Assembly: GCA_022414725.1 (NCBI GenBank)
Contig: JAJSRW010001641.1
Span: forward strand, 62,001 to 126,000
Source of the DNA: Microglena sp. YARC
Lineage: Eukaryota; Chlorophyta; Chlorophyceae; Chlamydomonadales; Chlamydomonadaceae
Reading direction: 5' to 3'
Length of the DNA: 64,000 bases
Both the position numbers and the translations under genes were made by a program. The notes under the pieces were generated by a model that saw only the letters and a list, made by a program, of their open reading frames with translations, was not told the DNA's origin and did no database searches. Shown in pieces: positions 1 to 9,006 of this stretch. Position 1 is the stretch's first letter; each line of letters starts with the position of its first letter.

Positions 1-89
1 TTAGCGAAATATTCATAATATTTATGTATGCGGTTATTGTGGCTGTCTTATTATGGTTGATGAATTCATACCACAAAGCGCATGCGTGA
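1..89 (+). CDS. C-terminal end of a membrane protein (partial)
   Basis: A frame is open from the left edge and ends with TGA at 87-89. Its 28 visible codons contain one strongly hydrophobic stretch (about residues 3-19, rich in I, V, L, F) and end in a short polar tail with two histidines. This looks like the last membrane segment of a gene that starts outside the window. It meets the next gene tail to tail, overlapping it by about 24 bases, which is common in this genome. The rest of the gene is missing, so nothing about its function can be said, and chance openness over so short a stretch is possible. Confidence 0.35.
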   Translation, partial: SEIFIIFMYAVIVAVLLWLMNSYHKAHA

Positions 90-344
90 TGTATATTGAC
101 TAGGCTGTAGTTGTGATTGTGACTGCGTTTCTTCTTCATTATCTATATGTGTATCATGTGACTCGATCGGAATCGGGATCTGGGGTGGAATCGGGATATT
201 TGGTTCTTCTTTATTAAGAACTACTCTTTGGAAAGTTTGTGTTTCCTTACTACAAACAATGTTTTCTAGAACCTCCAATCTTTTTTCAAGTTGATTTATA
301 TGCAAACACAACATGTCGATGCGATCATACTTTTTCCTTGTCAT
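66..344 (-). CDS. small coiled-coil protein of unknown function
   Basis: A 92-residue protein with no recognised domain. Residues 1-30 are basic and then heptad-like (I-D-M-L-C-L-H-I-N-Q-L, then L-E-V-L-E-N-I), which suggests a short coiled coil for oligomerisation. The middle is proline and isoleucine rich (PIPPQIPIPI) and the end is a Gln/Ser-rich tail, so most of the C-terminal half is probably disordered. The start codon lies 9 bases from the stop of the neighbouring aquaporin gene on the same strand, so the two could be co-transcribed. It could be a small virion or host-interaction protein, but this is a guess. Confidence 0.5.
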   Translation of the reverse strand: MTRKKYDRIDMLCLHINQLEKRLEVLENIVCSKETQTFQRVVLNKEEPNIPIPPQIPIPIESHDTHIDNEEETQSQSQLQPSQYTSRMRFVV

Positions 345-353
345 TAATGTTGA

Positions 354-1157
354 TTAACAAATATGTTTGTTTGGACCTGACGCGCGCAATTGTATCGATT
401 GTTGTTGATATGCAGACAATACGTGTATACATTCATTGTTTATAAAATTCAAATACCAAGAGTCTGCAGCAATACCGTACCAAGGAATTAGTGCTAACGC
501 CGCCAAAAAGGATCCCAAAAGCTGACCACCTATATAGGATCCGACAACGCGACCTGGGACGCATTTATACACAACGTAACTAGCTAGAGTGCGTGCGGGA
601 TTGAATGCCGCTCCTGTGTATCTGCCAAATGCAAGTGCCGGGCTGAGCAAAGAAAGACCAACCATTATTGGTCCTATTGTCCCATACCCTTGTTTTTGCT
701 GAGTGTACCAAACGACTGAAAATACGGTCAACGCGAATGAAAAGGTACCCAGCGCCTCGCATGCCATTATTCGAGGCATTGACATTGTTTCGTCTGGTAT
801 GAAACAACCATTGGAACTAATTTCTGTGTTGTTGTGGCCAATTTTCAGGGACGGGACTATTACTGACAACCATAGCGCACCCACCATACTTCCCGAAATT
901 TGCGCGGCTATGTAAATTAAAAATTCTATCGGATTTGTATATCCTATAAGGTTGAATATCCATGTTATTGCAGGGTTCAAATGTCCGCCCGATAGTTTAG
1001 CGGTGAAAAACACAAGTGTCATCAAAGCTACTGCGTTGCACTCTGCGGTGGGATTTAAAGAACCGATTAGGTGAAATAGCATGCACCCCATGAACTCTGA
1101 TGTGAATTTAGTAAACAAGTCTGGTTTGACGTATATCCAATTTTTTATTGTTTCCAT
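354..1157 (-). CDS. aquaporin / aquaglyceroporin (MIP family)
   Basis: A 267-residue major intrinsic protein, the normal length for a complete channel. Both hallmark NPA boxes are present: NPA at 61-63 in a GGHLNPAIT context and NPAR at 186-189 in a GAAFNPART context, each preceded by hydrophobic half-repeats that form six membrane helices. MIP proteins conduct water or small solutes such as glycerol across membranes. Virus-encoded aquaglyceroporins are known from chlorella viruses. The role here could be osmotic control of the infected cell or of an internal membrane, but this is inference. It is divergent from the next gene with only 29 bases between start codons, so the two share a promoter region. 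A second, half-length MIP gene lies at 58365-58661. Confidence 0.93.
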   Translation of the reverse strand: METIKNWIYVKPDLFTKFTSEFMGCMLFHLIGSLNPTAECNAVALMTLVFFTAKLSGGHLNPAITWIFNLIGYTNPIEFLIYIAAQISGSMVGALWLSVIVPSLKIGHNNTEISSNGCFIPDETMSMPRIMACEALGTFSFALTVFSVVWYTQQKQGYGTIGPIMVGLSLLSPALAFGRYTGAAFNPARTLASYVVYKCVPGRVVGSYIGGQLLGSFLAALALIPWYGIAADSWYLNFINNECIHVLSAYQQQSIQLRASGPNKHIC

Positions 1158-1186
1158 GATTTATTTATGTGCGTAAAATATAAATC

Positions 1187-2290
1187 ATGGAAACTACTAT
1201 AGCGCTTTATAAATTCAAAGACACTGCTTTGGAAAACGTTCTCATACATCGAAATGTCAAACACATTTCTGATATGAACCGAAGAAAGTACGATATAGTT
1301 ATATATAAGGGTGAAAAGTGTGATGAAATGGATGAAGCGTGTCATGAATTGCAAGATTTCGTTGAAAACCACATGGATGACGATGTAAGGGAAAACTATT
1401 ACTTTTACAAATTTTGTAACGAACAAAAAATCGCGCCAGAAAAGTTTACAGTATCCATGAAAAAGGATATGCTAGAAGAAGTACATGTATCATCATACCG
1501 AGATCTATACAATAAATTTATCAGTGTCTACTCTGCACAAGTGCATATTGTAGAAACGGATATGATTTTTGATACTAATAGGTCAATGTACAAAAAAGCA
1601 TTGTCCAAGGTTTTCGACACAAGTAATTGGAACGATGGGGATATAATCATTGTTAAGAAAGCTCTGCATCATGGTTGTAACTATGGAAAGTTCATTTGTA
1701 TAAACAAATCAATCCGTGACCTCGACAGAATCATTGATGAAGAAGACGGTCATGTCAATATAGACTTTGCAGTGGTATCCGATTATCCTATTTGCCACTG
1801 GGCTTCCAAATTTGTTTGCGATGATCAAATATATAATATTATCGACCATAATTCACTTGTATTGTGTACGCTTTCTGAAGAGTCCATTGATCTCGTCATG
1901 AAAGAGCGTAAAAAAATTATAGAGAATATAATTAATGACGAAGATAGTGTAAATGACGAGGATAGGATAATAACATTTCACGAGAATGGTGTGATGTATG
2001 GTCTTATATGCGAGTTCGGTATTGATTATGGAATAACAAACCTGAACAAACATATGAAGACGTGTGATTATATTTTGTCTAGTGATTGCCCAAACAGTTT
2101 TTATATACAATTTCCCAGATATAAAGGAATACCTATAACTTCTGAAAAATATTCTTTGATGTCAAAGGAAAAATTCGTGAATAATCTTGTACTGTCTAGC
2201 GATAAACTATATAATTCATTCATTAGGAAACTTATGGAACTAGGGGTGTCTCCAAATAACATAGGCTTGATCGATTGCGGTGAGTTATAG
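1187..2290 (+). CDS. protein of unknown function, 367 aa
   Basis: A complete open frame starting just after an AT-rich gap shared with the divergent aquaporin gene. I recognise no family. The protein is acidic and soluble-looking, without signal peptide or membrane segment. It contains scattered cysteine/histidine pairs (for example ICHW near residue 204 and a C-D-Y-I-L-S-S-D-C stretch near 289-297) that might bind metal or merely be chance. Its last codons overlap the convergent gene at 2285 by six bases. The long frame and codon pattern like the neighbours support a real gene. Confidence 0.7.
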   Translation: METTIALYKFKDTALENVLIHRNVKHISDMNRRKYDIVIYKGEKCDEMDEACHELQDFVENHMDDDVRENYYFYKFCNEQKIAPEKFTVSMKKDMLEEVHVSSYRDLYNKFISVYSAQVHIVETDMIFDTNRSMYKKALSKVFDTSNWNDGDIIIVKKALHHGCNYGKFICINKSIRDLDRIIDEEDGHVNIDFAVVSDYPICHWASKFVCDDQIYNIIDHNSLVLCTLSEESIDLVMKERKKIIENIINDEDSVNDEDRIITFHENGVMYGLICEFGIDYGITNLNKHMKTCDYILSSDCPNSFYIQFPRYKGIPITSEKYSLMSKEKFVNNLVLSSDKLYNSFIRKLMELGVSPNNIGLIDCGEL

Positions 2291-3172
2291 ATACTTGTAT
2301 CCGAGATTACCAGTATCTATAAGCTCTATAGGCAATTTTCTAAAAGGAACTAATATTTTCCAGTACTCGACCGATTTCGGGGTTATGTTTTGTTTATTAT
2401 ATTTATTGTATGTTTCGTGTAATTTATCTATGTAGCTCAATATCATATAATAGAAAGGGTGAAAGGATGAGTATTCATTTTCATCAAATCCATATGCATC
2501 CATGATCACATCGACAAGATCGTTGATGCGGTCATTGCATATATATTTTGATATGTCGATATCGGCCAACATTTTTGAAATTTTGTTGTCATTACCTAGG
2601 ACTGTGTTTGTTTTACACAATTCATCATTTCCTTGAATATATCCACCTGGAAATTTAAAATCCTTAAATGCTGCAGGTACAAATGGATGTTCTTTTATAT
2701 CAATATAGGGAATAGTGATTTTTCCATCGTTACCACATGCTATATCAGCTTTTTGTAATGCTACTTCGAAATCGTGCAAATACGCACGATACCATAGGTA
2801 CATCATATGCTTGGGTATATAATTAGAGTGACTACATACCCATTTTTTATGCGATGCTGTCTGAAAGTAAGGGGAGAAATATGAGGGGTCGTTTTGTTCA
2901 GACACGGTCATTCTGGATATTGCACAGGACAATCTATACACCTTGTCGCTCGACAAAGTATAATAGTCTTGCCTAATAAGAATGTCATTCGCGCGAGGTA
3001 CTTGTAAATCACACATCTCTTGGAACAATGGTTCTTGATACACAGAACAACTTTTGTGTGACTGGTGAGATGACGACAAATGATCATTCAATTTCAAAGG
3101 CACCTTATGTGGTGACCTATCAGAGTCTTCGATTTCCAGATCACAACAGCAAAATATACTAGACAAAAACAT
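2285..3172 (-). CDS. protein of unknown function, 295 aa, Cys-rich N-terminus
   Basis: A complete frame with no recognised domain. The N-terminus reads MFLSSIFCCCDLE: a hydrophobic start followed by three adjacent cysteines, a pattern compatible with palmitoylation and peripheral membrane attachment (inference only). The rest looks globular and tyrosine/histidine rich, with no transmembrane segment. It ends convergently against the 367-residue unknown gene with a six-base overlap, and starts 44 bases from the stop of HSP90 on the same strand, so it may sit downstream of HSP90 in one transcription unit. Confidence 0.68.
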   Translation of the reverse strand: MFLSSIFCCCDLEIEDSDRSPHKVPLKLNDHLSSSHQSHKSCSVYQEPLFQEMCDLQVPRANDILIRQDYYTLSSDKVYRLSCAISRMTVSEQNDPSYFSPYFQTASHKKWVCSHSNYIPKHMMYLWYRAYLHDFEVALQKADIACGNDGKITIPYIDIKEHPFVPAAFKDFKFPGGYIQGNDELCKTNTVLGNDNKISKMLADIDISKYICNDRINDLVDVIMDAYGFDENEYSSFHPFYYMILSYIDKLHETYNKYNKQNITPKSVEYWKILVPFRKLPIELIDTGNLGYKYL

Positions 3173-3216
3173 AACTACACTTCAATATATATTCTTACAT
3201 CATTTCGTACGTATCT

Positions 3217-5373
3217 TTAATCCAAACTCTCCAGACCAGTTCCAGGACAACTACTGCCACACACTTCTTCGTCAACCTCTTCTTCTATGTCGTCACCATT
3301 CATACCCAAGTGAATGATGTTGAAAATCTTTTGAGAATAAGTAGATGGTTCAGAAATAGAAAATCCTGAACTGATAAGAGCGGTCTCATACACAAGATTG
3401 ATAATGCCCTTGTTCAGCTTTGTTTTGTCATGTGTGAATGTTTCATACAAAGAATTCACCAATTTATTGTCGACATTTAGCTCGAGAGTCTTTTTTGAAC
3501 TTGCCATCATCATCTGATTATTACCGGTCATTGTTTGAGCCTTCATTATCCTCTCCATGTTTGCAGAGTGACCGTATGCGTCTGTCATGATGGTACACGG
3601 GATATTCTCATCATATTTATTGATTTGGACCTTGGTCAACTTGTTCTTGCCAACAATATCATGAATCGCATCGCAAAACAAATTGAATTTGCCTTTTTCT
3701 TCTTCACCTATCCTGTTATCATCTGCACCCACCTTTGTAATGCACACAAACAAGTAATCTTTGTAATTACGACACTGTTGCATCATGTATTCATCAATAG
3801 GGTCTGTCATAAACAGTACCTCACCCTGTATCCTCTTAACAAATGGACTCTCTTCAACAAATGCACGAGACTCGCCTGTGATGTAGTAGATTGTCTTTTG
3901 GCCCTCCTTCATACGAGACACGTAATCGCTCAATGATGTCGTCTTCACCTTGTCGTTACTGCTTTCAAACCTTAGAATATCCATTATCTTTTCTCGATTC
4001 GAAGTGTCTTCATAAGCTCCTATTTTCAAGTTCTTTGAAAAGTTTTGGTAGAAAGTATCAAAGTCATTTTCCCCCAAATCGTTGATCATATCAAAGACAC
4101 GCTTAGTAATTGCTTTTTTAATTTGTTTGACTATTTTATTTTCTTGCAGAAGTTCCCTACTGATGTTCAAAGGCAAGTCATTTGTATCAACTACCCCTCT
4201 GATAAACGACATGTAAGAAGGGATTAGTTGTTCAGAATCATCTGTGATAAACACTTTTTTAACATAGAGTTTGATATTGTCTTGTTTTGTTGTCTTACTG
4301 AACATGTCATGTGGTGCCATTTTAGGTAAAAACAAAATACTTTTGAATTCTAACTGTCCCTCGACCGAAAAGTGTTTTAATGCCAGGTAAGTATTCCAAT
4401 CGCTTGTTAAACACTTGTACAATGATTCATACTCATCATTTGATGTTTCACCAGGTGGCTTATGCCATAACGGTTTCTGATTATTAGCCTTCTCTTTCTT
4501 TTTGACTATTATTTTTTCCTTTCCTTTCTTATCATTCTCCTCATTGTTCTCCTCTTTCTTATCATTCTCCTCATTGTTCTCCTCTTTCTTATCATTCTCC
4601 TCATTGTTCTCCTCTTTCTTATCATTCTCCTCATTGTTCTCCTCTTTCTTATCATTCTCCTCATTCTTATCATTCTCCTCATTGTTCTCATTCTCTTCTA
4701 TTTCTTCTATATCTTCTTCCTCTTCTTCAGGGACGTCCTCTTCAACCTCGTACTCTACCATGATAGGGTATTCTATAAAGTCATTGTACTTCTTTACCAG
4801 CTGACATAATTTAGTATGGTCAATATAATTGGAGTTTTCGGGTTTCAAAAATAAAACCACCCTAGTTCCCCTAACAATATCCGATTCACACTCTGTGACA
4901 GTGAATGTACCTCCAGCTCGACTTTCCCACTTGTAACAGTTATCTTCGTCGTACCGTTTAGAAAATACTTGGACGTTATCGGCCACAAGATATGCAGCAT
5001 AGAAACCCACGCCGAATTGACCAATCAAAGACATTTTATCAGAGTCTTCTAGTGCTTCCATGAATGACTTGGTTCCAGATTTTGCAATAACTCCCAGATG
5101 ATTGATAAGGTCATCCTTGGACATACCGAGACCAGTGTCTTCAATAGTAATGGTTTGACCATCCATGCTAACTCGAATTGTTATTTGGTGTTCATCTACA
5201 TGGTTCTTCACAGTGTCTTTTGAACAAAGTTCGATGTGACGAATCTTGTCGATAGCGTCGGCTGCATTAGAAATCAATTCTCTCAAAAAAATGTCCTTAT
5301 TGCTGTAGAAAGTATTGATAATAATTGACAACAGTTGGTTAATTTCAGCTTGGAATTCGTAGACTTCTTGCAT
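3217..5373 (-). CDS. HSP90-family molecular chaperone
   Basis: A 718-residue cytosolic-type HSP90, an ATP-driven dimeric chaperone that matures client proteins. The N-terminal GHKL ATPase domain shows the catalytic Glu and Mg-binding Asn (E32, N36 in RELISNAADA), the DTGLGM loop at 79-84 and the glycine lid GQFGVGF at 118-124. A charged linker at about 208-300 is expanded by a tandem ten-residue Asn/Glu/Asp/Lys repeat. The middle domain (from about 300) includes the client/ATP-sensing arginine region near SRELLQE, followed by a C-terminal dimerisation domain. Cytosolic HSP90s normally end exactly in MEEVD, which recruits TPR co-chaperones. Here an EEVD-like motif is followed by roughly 18 extra residues (Cys, Ser, Gly rich), so TPR docking may be changed. 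HSP90 is unusual in giant viruses and suggests capture from a eukaryotic host. Confidence 0.97.
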   Translation of the reverse strand: MQEVYEFQAEINQLLSIIINTFYSNKDIFLRELISNAADAIDKIRHIELCSKDTVKNHVDEHQITIRVSMDGQTITIEDTGLGMSKDDLINHLGVIAKSGTKSFMEALEDSDKMSLIGQFGVGFYAAYLVADNVQVFSKRYDEDNCYKWESRAGGTFTVTECESDIVRGTRVVLFLKPENSNYIDHTKLCQLVKKYNDFIEYPIMVEYEVEEDVPEEEEEDIEEIEENENNEENDKNEENDKKEENNEENDKKEENNEENDKKEENNEENDKKEENNEENDKKGKEKIIVKKKEKANNQKPLWHKPPGETSNDEYESLYKCLTSDWNTYLALKHFSVEGQLEFKSILFLPKMAPHDMFSKTTKQDNIKLYVKKVFITDDSEQLIPSYMSFIRGVVDTNDLPLNISRELLQENKIVKQIKKAITKRVFDMINDLGENDFDTFYQNFSKNLKIGAYEDTSNREKIMDILRFESSNDKVKTTSLSDYVSRMKEGQKTIYYITGESRAFVEESPFVKRIQGEVLFMTDPIDEYMMQQCRNYKDYLFVCITKVGADDNRIGEEEKGKFNLFCDAIHDIVGKNKLTKVQINKYDENIPCTIMTDAYGHSANMERIMKAQTMTGNNQMMMASSKKTLELNVDNKLVNSLYETFTHDKTKLNKGIINLVYETALISSGFSISEPSTYSQKIFNIIHLGMNGDDIEEEVDEEVCGSSCPGTGLESLD
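4528..4690 (-). repeat. 30-nt tandem repeat in the HSP90 charged linker
   Basis: About five copies of a 30-base unit (plus strand: cttatcattctcctcattgt then tctcctcttt) encode a ten-residue Asn/Glu/Lys repeat inside the linker of HSP90. The copies are almost identical at the DNA level, so the expansion is recent. The unit is a multiple of three, so copy changes keep the frame. Confidence 0.9.
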
Positions 5374-5624
5374 CTTTTACTATCAAACATAAATAACTTT
5401 TAAATAGGTTTAATTCAAAAAACTACTGATGCCATCAATGATTTTTCCGAAACAGACGTAAAATTGAAAAGCATATTTTCCGATAACGACATAAATAAAT
5501 GACTAGAAAATAAATAAACACACGTATAATGGCATACACATGTTTGATGTAGAATAGGTTCAGGATTATGCCTAAAATGTTCTTTTTTATTTAGAACAAA
5601 TATAGTCATATATTACATTAAGAG

Positions 5625-5972
5625 ATGAGTAGTATTTGCCAAAGTTGGTGGGACCAGCCATTGAAAAACCCAAGAACTAGACGTGCAATAAAACTGAACG
5701 GTCCTACATATTCAAAGTTATTGGTAGAATGTGGAAAACAACCAAATCAATTTCCCAACCCTCCATCACCACCCAAACCCAAACCCAACCCTCCATCACC
5801 ACCGAAACCCAAACCCAACCATCCCAAAACCCAAACCCCACCTCCATCACCACCGAAACCCAAACCCATCCACCACCCGAAACCCAAACCCTCCATCACC
5901 ACCGAAACCGAAACCCAAACCCCCATCACCACCAAAACCGAAACCCAAACCCCCATCGCCACCAAAGAATAA
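5625..5972 (+). CDS. 2-cysteine adaptor domain protein, N-terminal part of a repeat gene
   Basis: The first 40 residues match the 2-cysteine adaptor domain found in several large DNA viruses: Cys5, a W-W pair, N-P-R-T-R-R-A-I, the N-G-P-T-Y motif and Cys36. In other viruses it is fused to kinases, proteases and other effectors. After residue 44 the sequence becomes a Pro/Lys linker (PPSPPKPKPNP units). The frame then slips into Thr/Glu codons and stops at 5970-5972. The adaptor is in the same frame as the big J-repeat/lipase gene that starts downstream at about 6240-6414, while the first J repeat between them is in another frame. It is therefore most likely the true N-terminus of one long gene (5625-8846), broken or mis-assembled in the low-complexity linkers. 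Confidence 0.7.
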   Translation: MSSICQSWWDQPLKNPRTRRAIKLNGPTYSKLLVECGKQPNQFPNPPSPPKPKPNPPSPPKPKPNHPKTQTPPPSPPKPKPIHHPKPKPSITTETETQTPITTKTETQTPIATKE

Positions 5973-5985
5973 TGGGTCACCTCAA

Positions 5986-6396
5986 ATAGAACTGACGATT
6001 GATGAGTTGCGTACGATGTATAAGGAGTTCCAAATAACATTTCCCGCAACGAAAAGAAAAATAGCATTATTTGTACATCCTGATAAATTGAAAGAACCTA
6101 TCAAATCCCAGACTAGTATGTTCAATACTGTTAGTGAATTCACAACCGCTGTTTGGAATATTTTATACGATAATTCCCCATTAGATAGTAAAAAAACATA
6201 TGATAATTTTATTGATATAGTGGCAGATAAAACAATTAAGAAAAAAAACAAGGAAGAGAAAGGTCCCAAACCCCCATCACCACCAAAACCGAAAAACCCC
6301 CATCACCACCAAAACCGAAACCCAACCCCCCATCACCACCAAAACCGAAACCCAAACCTCCATCGCCACCAAAGAATAATGGGTCACCTCAAATAG
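5986..6396 (+). CDS. first J-like repeat, out of frame with its neighbours
   Basis: This segment encodes one complete copy of the 80-residue J-like module (HPDKL motif and the ILYDN...KKTYD end) in frame 1, flanked by Pro/Lys linkers. The adaptor upstream and the four following copies downstream lie in frame 0. The frame is open leftward to an ATG at 5731 inside the linker, but that start overlaps the adaptor frame and is unlikely to be a real start. The copy stops at 6394-6396 just after entering the next repeat. The distance to the next copy is 407 bases, not a multiple of three. It is best seen as part of the 5625-8846 gene separated by linker indels. Confidence 0.55.
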   Translation: MELTIDELRTMYKEFQITFPATKRKIALFVHPDKLKEPIKSQTSMFNTVSEFTTAVWNILYDNSPLDSKKTYDNFIDIVADKTIKKKNKEEKGPKPPSPPKPKNPHHHQNRNPTPHHHQNRNPNLHRHQRIMGHLK

Positions 6397-7863
6397 AACT
6401 GACGATTGATGAGTTGCGTACGATGTATAAGGAGTTCCAAATAACATTTCCCGCAACGAAAAGAAAAATAGCATCATTTGTACATCCTGATAAATTGAAA
6501 GAACCTATCAAATCCCAGACTAGTATGTTCAATACTGTTAGTGAATTCACAACCGCTGTTTGGAATATTTTATACGATAATTCCCCATTAGATAGTAAAA
6601 AAACATATGATAAATTTATTGATATAGTGGCAGATAAAACAATTAAGAAAAAAAACAAGGAAGAGAAAGGTCCCAAACCTCAATCACCACCAAAACCGAA
6701 AACCAAACCAAAACCGAAACCCAAACCCCCATCACCACCAAAACCGAAACCCAAACCTCCATCGCCACCAAAGAATAATGGGTCCCCTCAAATAGAACTG
6801 ACGATTGATGAGTTGCGTACGATGTATAAGGAGTTCCAAATAACATTTCCCGCAACGAAAAGAAAAATAGCATTATTTGTACATCCTGATAAATTGAAAG
6901 AACCTATCAAATCCCAGACTAGTATGTTCAATACTGTTAGTGAATTCACAACCGATGTTTGGAATATTTTATACGATAATTCCCCATTAGATAGTAAAAA
7001 AACATATGATAAATTTATTGATATAGTGGCAGATAAAACAATTAAGAAAAAAAACAAGGAAGAGAAAGGTCCCAAACCTCAATCACCACCAAAACCGAAA
7101 ACCAAACCAAAACCGAAACCCAAACCCCCATCACCACCAAAACCGAAACCCAAACCTCCATCGCCACCAAAGAATAATGGGTCCCCTCAAATAGAACTGA
7201 CGATTGATGAGTTGCGTACGATGTATAAGGAGTTCCAAATAACATTTCCCGCAACGAAAAGAAAAATAGCATTATTTGTACATCCTGATAAATTGAAAGA
7301 ACCTATCAAATCCCAGACTAGTATGTTCAATACTGTTAGTGAATTCACAACCGCTGTTTGGAATATTTTATACGATAATTCCCCATTAGATAGTAAAAAA
7401 ACATATGATAAATTTATTGATATAGTGGCAGATAAAACAATTAAGAAAAAAAACAAGGAAGAGAAAGGTCCCAAACCCCCATCACCACCAAAACCGAAAC
7501 CCAAACCCCCATCACCACCAAAACCGAAACCCAAACCCCCATCACCACCAAAACCGAAACCCAAACCTCCATCGCCACCAAAGAATAATGGGTCCCCTCA
7601 AATAGAACTGACGATTGATGAGTTGCGTACGATGTATAAGGAGTTCCAAATAACATTTCCCGCAACGAAAATAAAAATATCATTATTAGTACATCCTGAT
7701 AAATTGAAAGAACCTATCAAATCCCAGACTAGTATGTTCAATACTGTTAGTGAATTCACAACCGCTGTTTGGATTATTTTATACGATAATTCCCCCCTAG
7801 ATAGTAAAAAAACATATGATAATTTTATTGATATAGTGGCAGATAAAATAATTAAGGAAAAAA
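5986..7863 (+). repeat. five near-identical tandem copies of a J-like module plus Pro/Lys linker
   Basis: Copies begin at about 5986, 6393, 6792, 7191 and 7602, giving periods of 407, 399, 399 and 411 bases. The module part of the copies differs at only a handful of bases, so the array expanded recently or is being homogenised. The linkers vary in number of the 30-base Pro/Lys unit. The DNA also contains many CCATCACCACC and AAACCC runs prone to slippage. Confidence 0.92.
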
Positions 7864-8846
7864 ACAAGCCACCACCAACATTGAGTATTGATCAAATTCG
7901 AGATATTTACTATACGATACCTGAAGCATTTCCTATATCAAGACTAGATTTAAAAGAACAACTGCATCCGGATAGACTACCGTTGATAATTAGAAATCAA
8001 ATGACGAATGTTAAAATAAATGACTATGTGTATGATGTGTATGATGTTTTGTTGAAAAAAGCCTTAATATACGATAAAAAAAGTTATCATAATATTATAG
8101 ATTTTGTTGCGAACAAAAAGAACCTGGCGTCAGTTGACAATACAAAAGGACAAAATAAATGGTGGCAAAAAAAGTCAAAAAAATCGAATGACAATCCAGC
8201 GGTATCAGTTGATCTACCTTCTGAAAAATATGTTTTGATAGAAGTTGTCGGATTAGGTTGTAAACTGTCGGAAGATTACATCAAGCAAAACGAAGAGTAC
8301 ATCAAATCTCAAAATTTTGAGTACGTACATCTGAAATGTAATGAATCTACGGCGAACGTTGTTAAAAATTTGTTTAAAGTTGCATTCAAATTTAACCCTA
8401 GTAAATATGATCCATTTGTACAAGAAGTATTGAATTTGACAAAAAACTATATGAATCAAGATATACGAGTAATCTTGATGGGTCATTCCTATGGAGGGGC
8501 TGTAGTTTCTCGCGTAGCAGAGCAATTGAATAATCATATTAAAAAATCTAAAAATTCTAATAATAAATTACAAGTGGTAACATTTGGAAGTATTTATATT
8601 TCCCAAAAGAATAAAATTAAAAATATTAACATTCTAAATTACATGTTTACGAACGATGTCGCATTGAAGATTAATGGATTGCGTCAACCCAAACATGTGG
8701 ACAGTATGAATATAGATGAAAATCGTGTAGTCTGGGCAAATCATGATACGAATTATACATCCCGATGGGAAATACATAATAATTATACTCGAATGATGAG
8801 TGAAGTTGTTACAACTAAAAATATAGATATATTAGTCGGTGTTTGA
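6414..8846 (+). CDS. multi-J-like repeat protein with C-terminal lipase-like domain
   Basis: An 810-residue frame; it is open upstream of this ATG, so the real start is probably the adaptor at 5625. It contains four near-identical J-like modules (each with VHPDKL, matching the HPD loop by which J proteins stimulate HSP70, and a J-domain-like end ILYD...KKTYD), then a fifth divergent module near residues 490-575 with LHPDRL. Pro/Lys linkers separate the modules. From about residue 600 follows an alpha/beta-hydrolase domain with the nucleophile elbow GHSYGG (DNA near 8479-8496), as in class 3 lipases; a conserved Asp and His are plausible but not assigned. The gene lies head to head with HSP90 across 250 bases, so a shared chaperone role is an attractive inference. 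Whether these modules are true J domains is unproven. Confidence 0.8.
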   Translation: MRTMYKEFQITFPATKRKIASFVHPDKLKEPIKSQTSMFNTVSEFTTAVWNILYDNSPLDSKKTYDKFIDIVADKTIKKKNKEEKGPKPQSPPKPKTKPKPKPKPPSPPKPKPKPPSPPKNNGSPQIELTIDELRTMYKEFQITFPATKRKIALFVHPDKLKEPIKSQTSMFNTVSEFTTDVWNILYDNSPLDSKKTYDKFIDIVADKTIKKKNKEEKGPKPQSPPKPKTKPKPKPKPPSPPKPKPKPPSPPKNNGSPQIELTIDELRTMYKEFQITFPATKRKIALFVHPDKLKEPIKSQTSMFNTVSEFTTAVWNILYDNSPLDSKKTYDKFIDIVADKTIKKKNKEEKGPKPPSPPKPKPKPPSPPKPKPKPPSPPKPKPKPPSPPKNNGSPQIELTIDELRTMYKEFQITFPATKIKISLLVHPDKLKEPIKSQTSMFNTVSEFTTAVWIILYDNSPLDSKKTYDNFIDIVADKIIKEKNKPPPTLSIDQIRDIYYTIPEAFPISRLDLKEQLHPDRLPLIIRNQMTNVKINDYVYDVYDVLLKKALIYDKKSYHNIIDFVANKKNLASVDNTKGQNKWWQKKSKKSNDNPAVSVDLPSEKYVLIEVVGLGCKLSEDYIKQNEEYIKSQNFEYVHLKCNESTANVVKNLFKVAFKFNPSKYDPFVQEVLNLTKNYMNQDIRVILMGHSYGGAVVSRVAEQLNNHIKKSKNSNNKLQVVTFGSIYISQKNKIKNINILNYMFTNDVALKINGLRQPKHVDSMNIDENRVVWANHDTNYTSRWEIHNNYTRMMSEVVTTKNIDILVGV

Positions 8847-9006
8847 ACTGGTGATGTTGTTATTATAAACGTCTCAACTCCATAGGTAACATATATTGTG
8901 ATAATAATACAGTATAATAATAATCTATAACTTTTATATTTATATAAATACAATGGTATACTATGAATACATCTGAAAAGACTAAAAATCGTATTGTTAA
9001 ATTCAT

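Noticed and set aside
4502..4804. Ser/Phe-rich frame opposite the HSP90 linker
   Set aside because: It is the antisense of the 30-nt HSP90 linker repeat; openness follows from repeat composition, and the sense strand is a clear HSP90.
5460..5467. AAAATTGA, the mimivirus-type early promoter motif
   Set aside because: One occurrence about 160 bases before the next start; no consistent use of this motif was seen upstream of other genes in the window.
5415..5609. 64-residue minus-strand frame between HSP90 and the adaptor gene
   Set aside because: No motif, odd composition, and it fills the presumed divergent promoter region.
5747..7867. Series of hydrophobic frames on the minus strand opposite the J repeats
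   Set aside because: They repeat with the array period and are antisense to well-supported modules.
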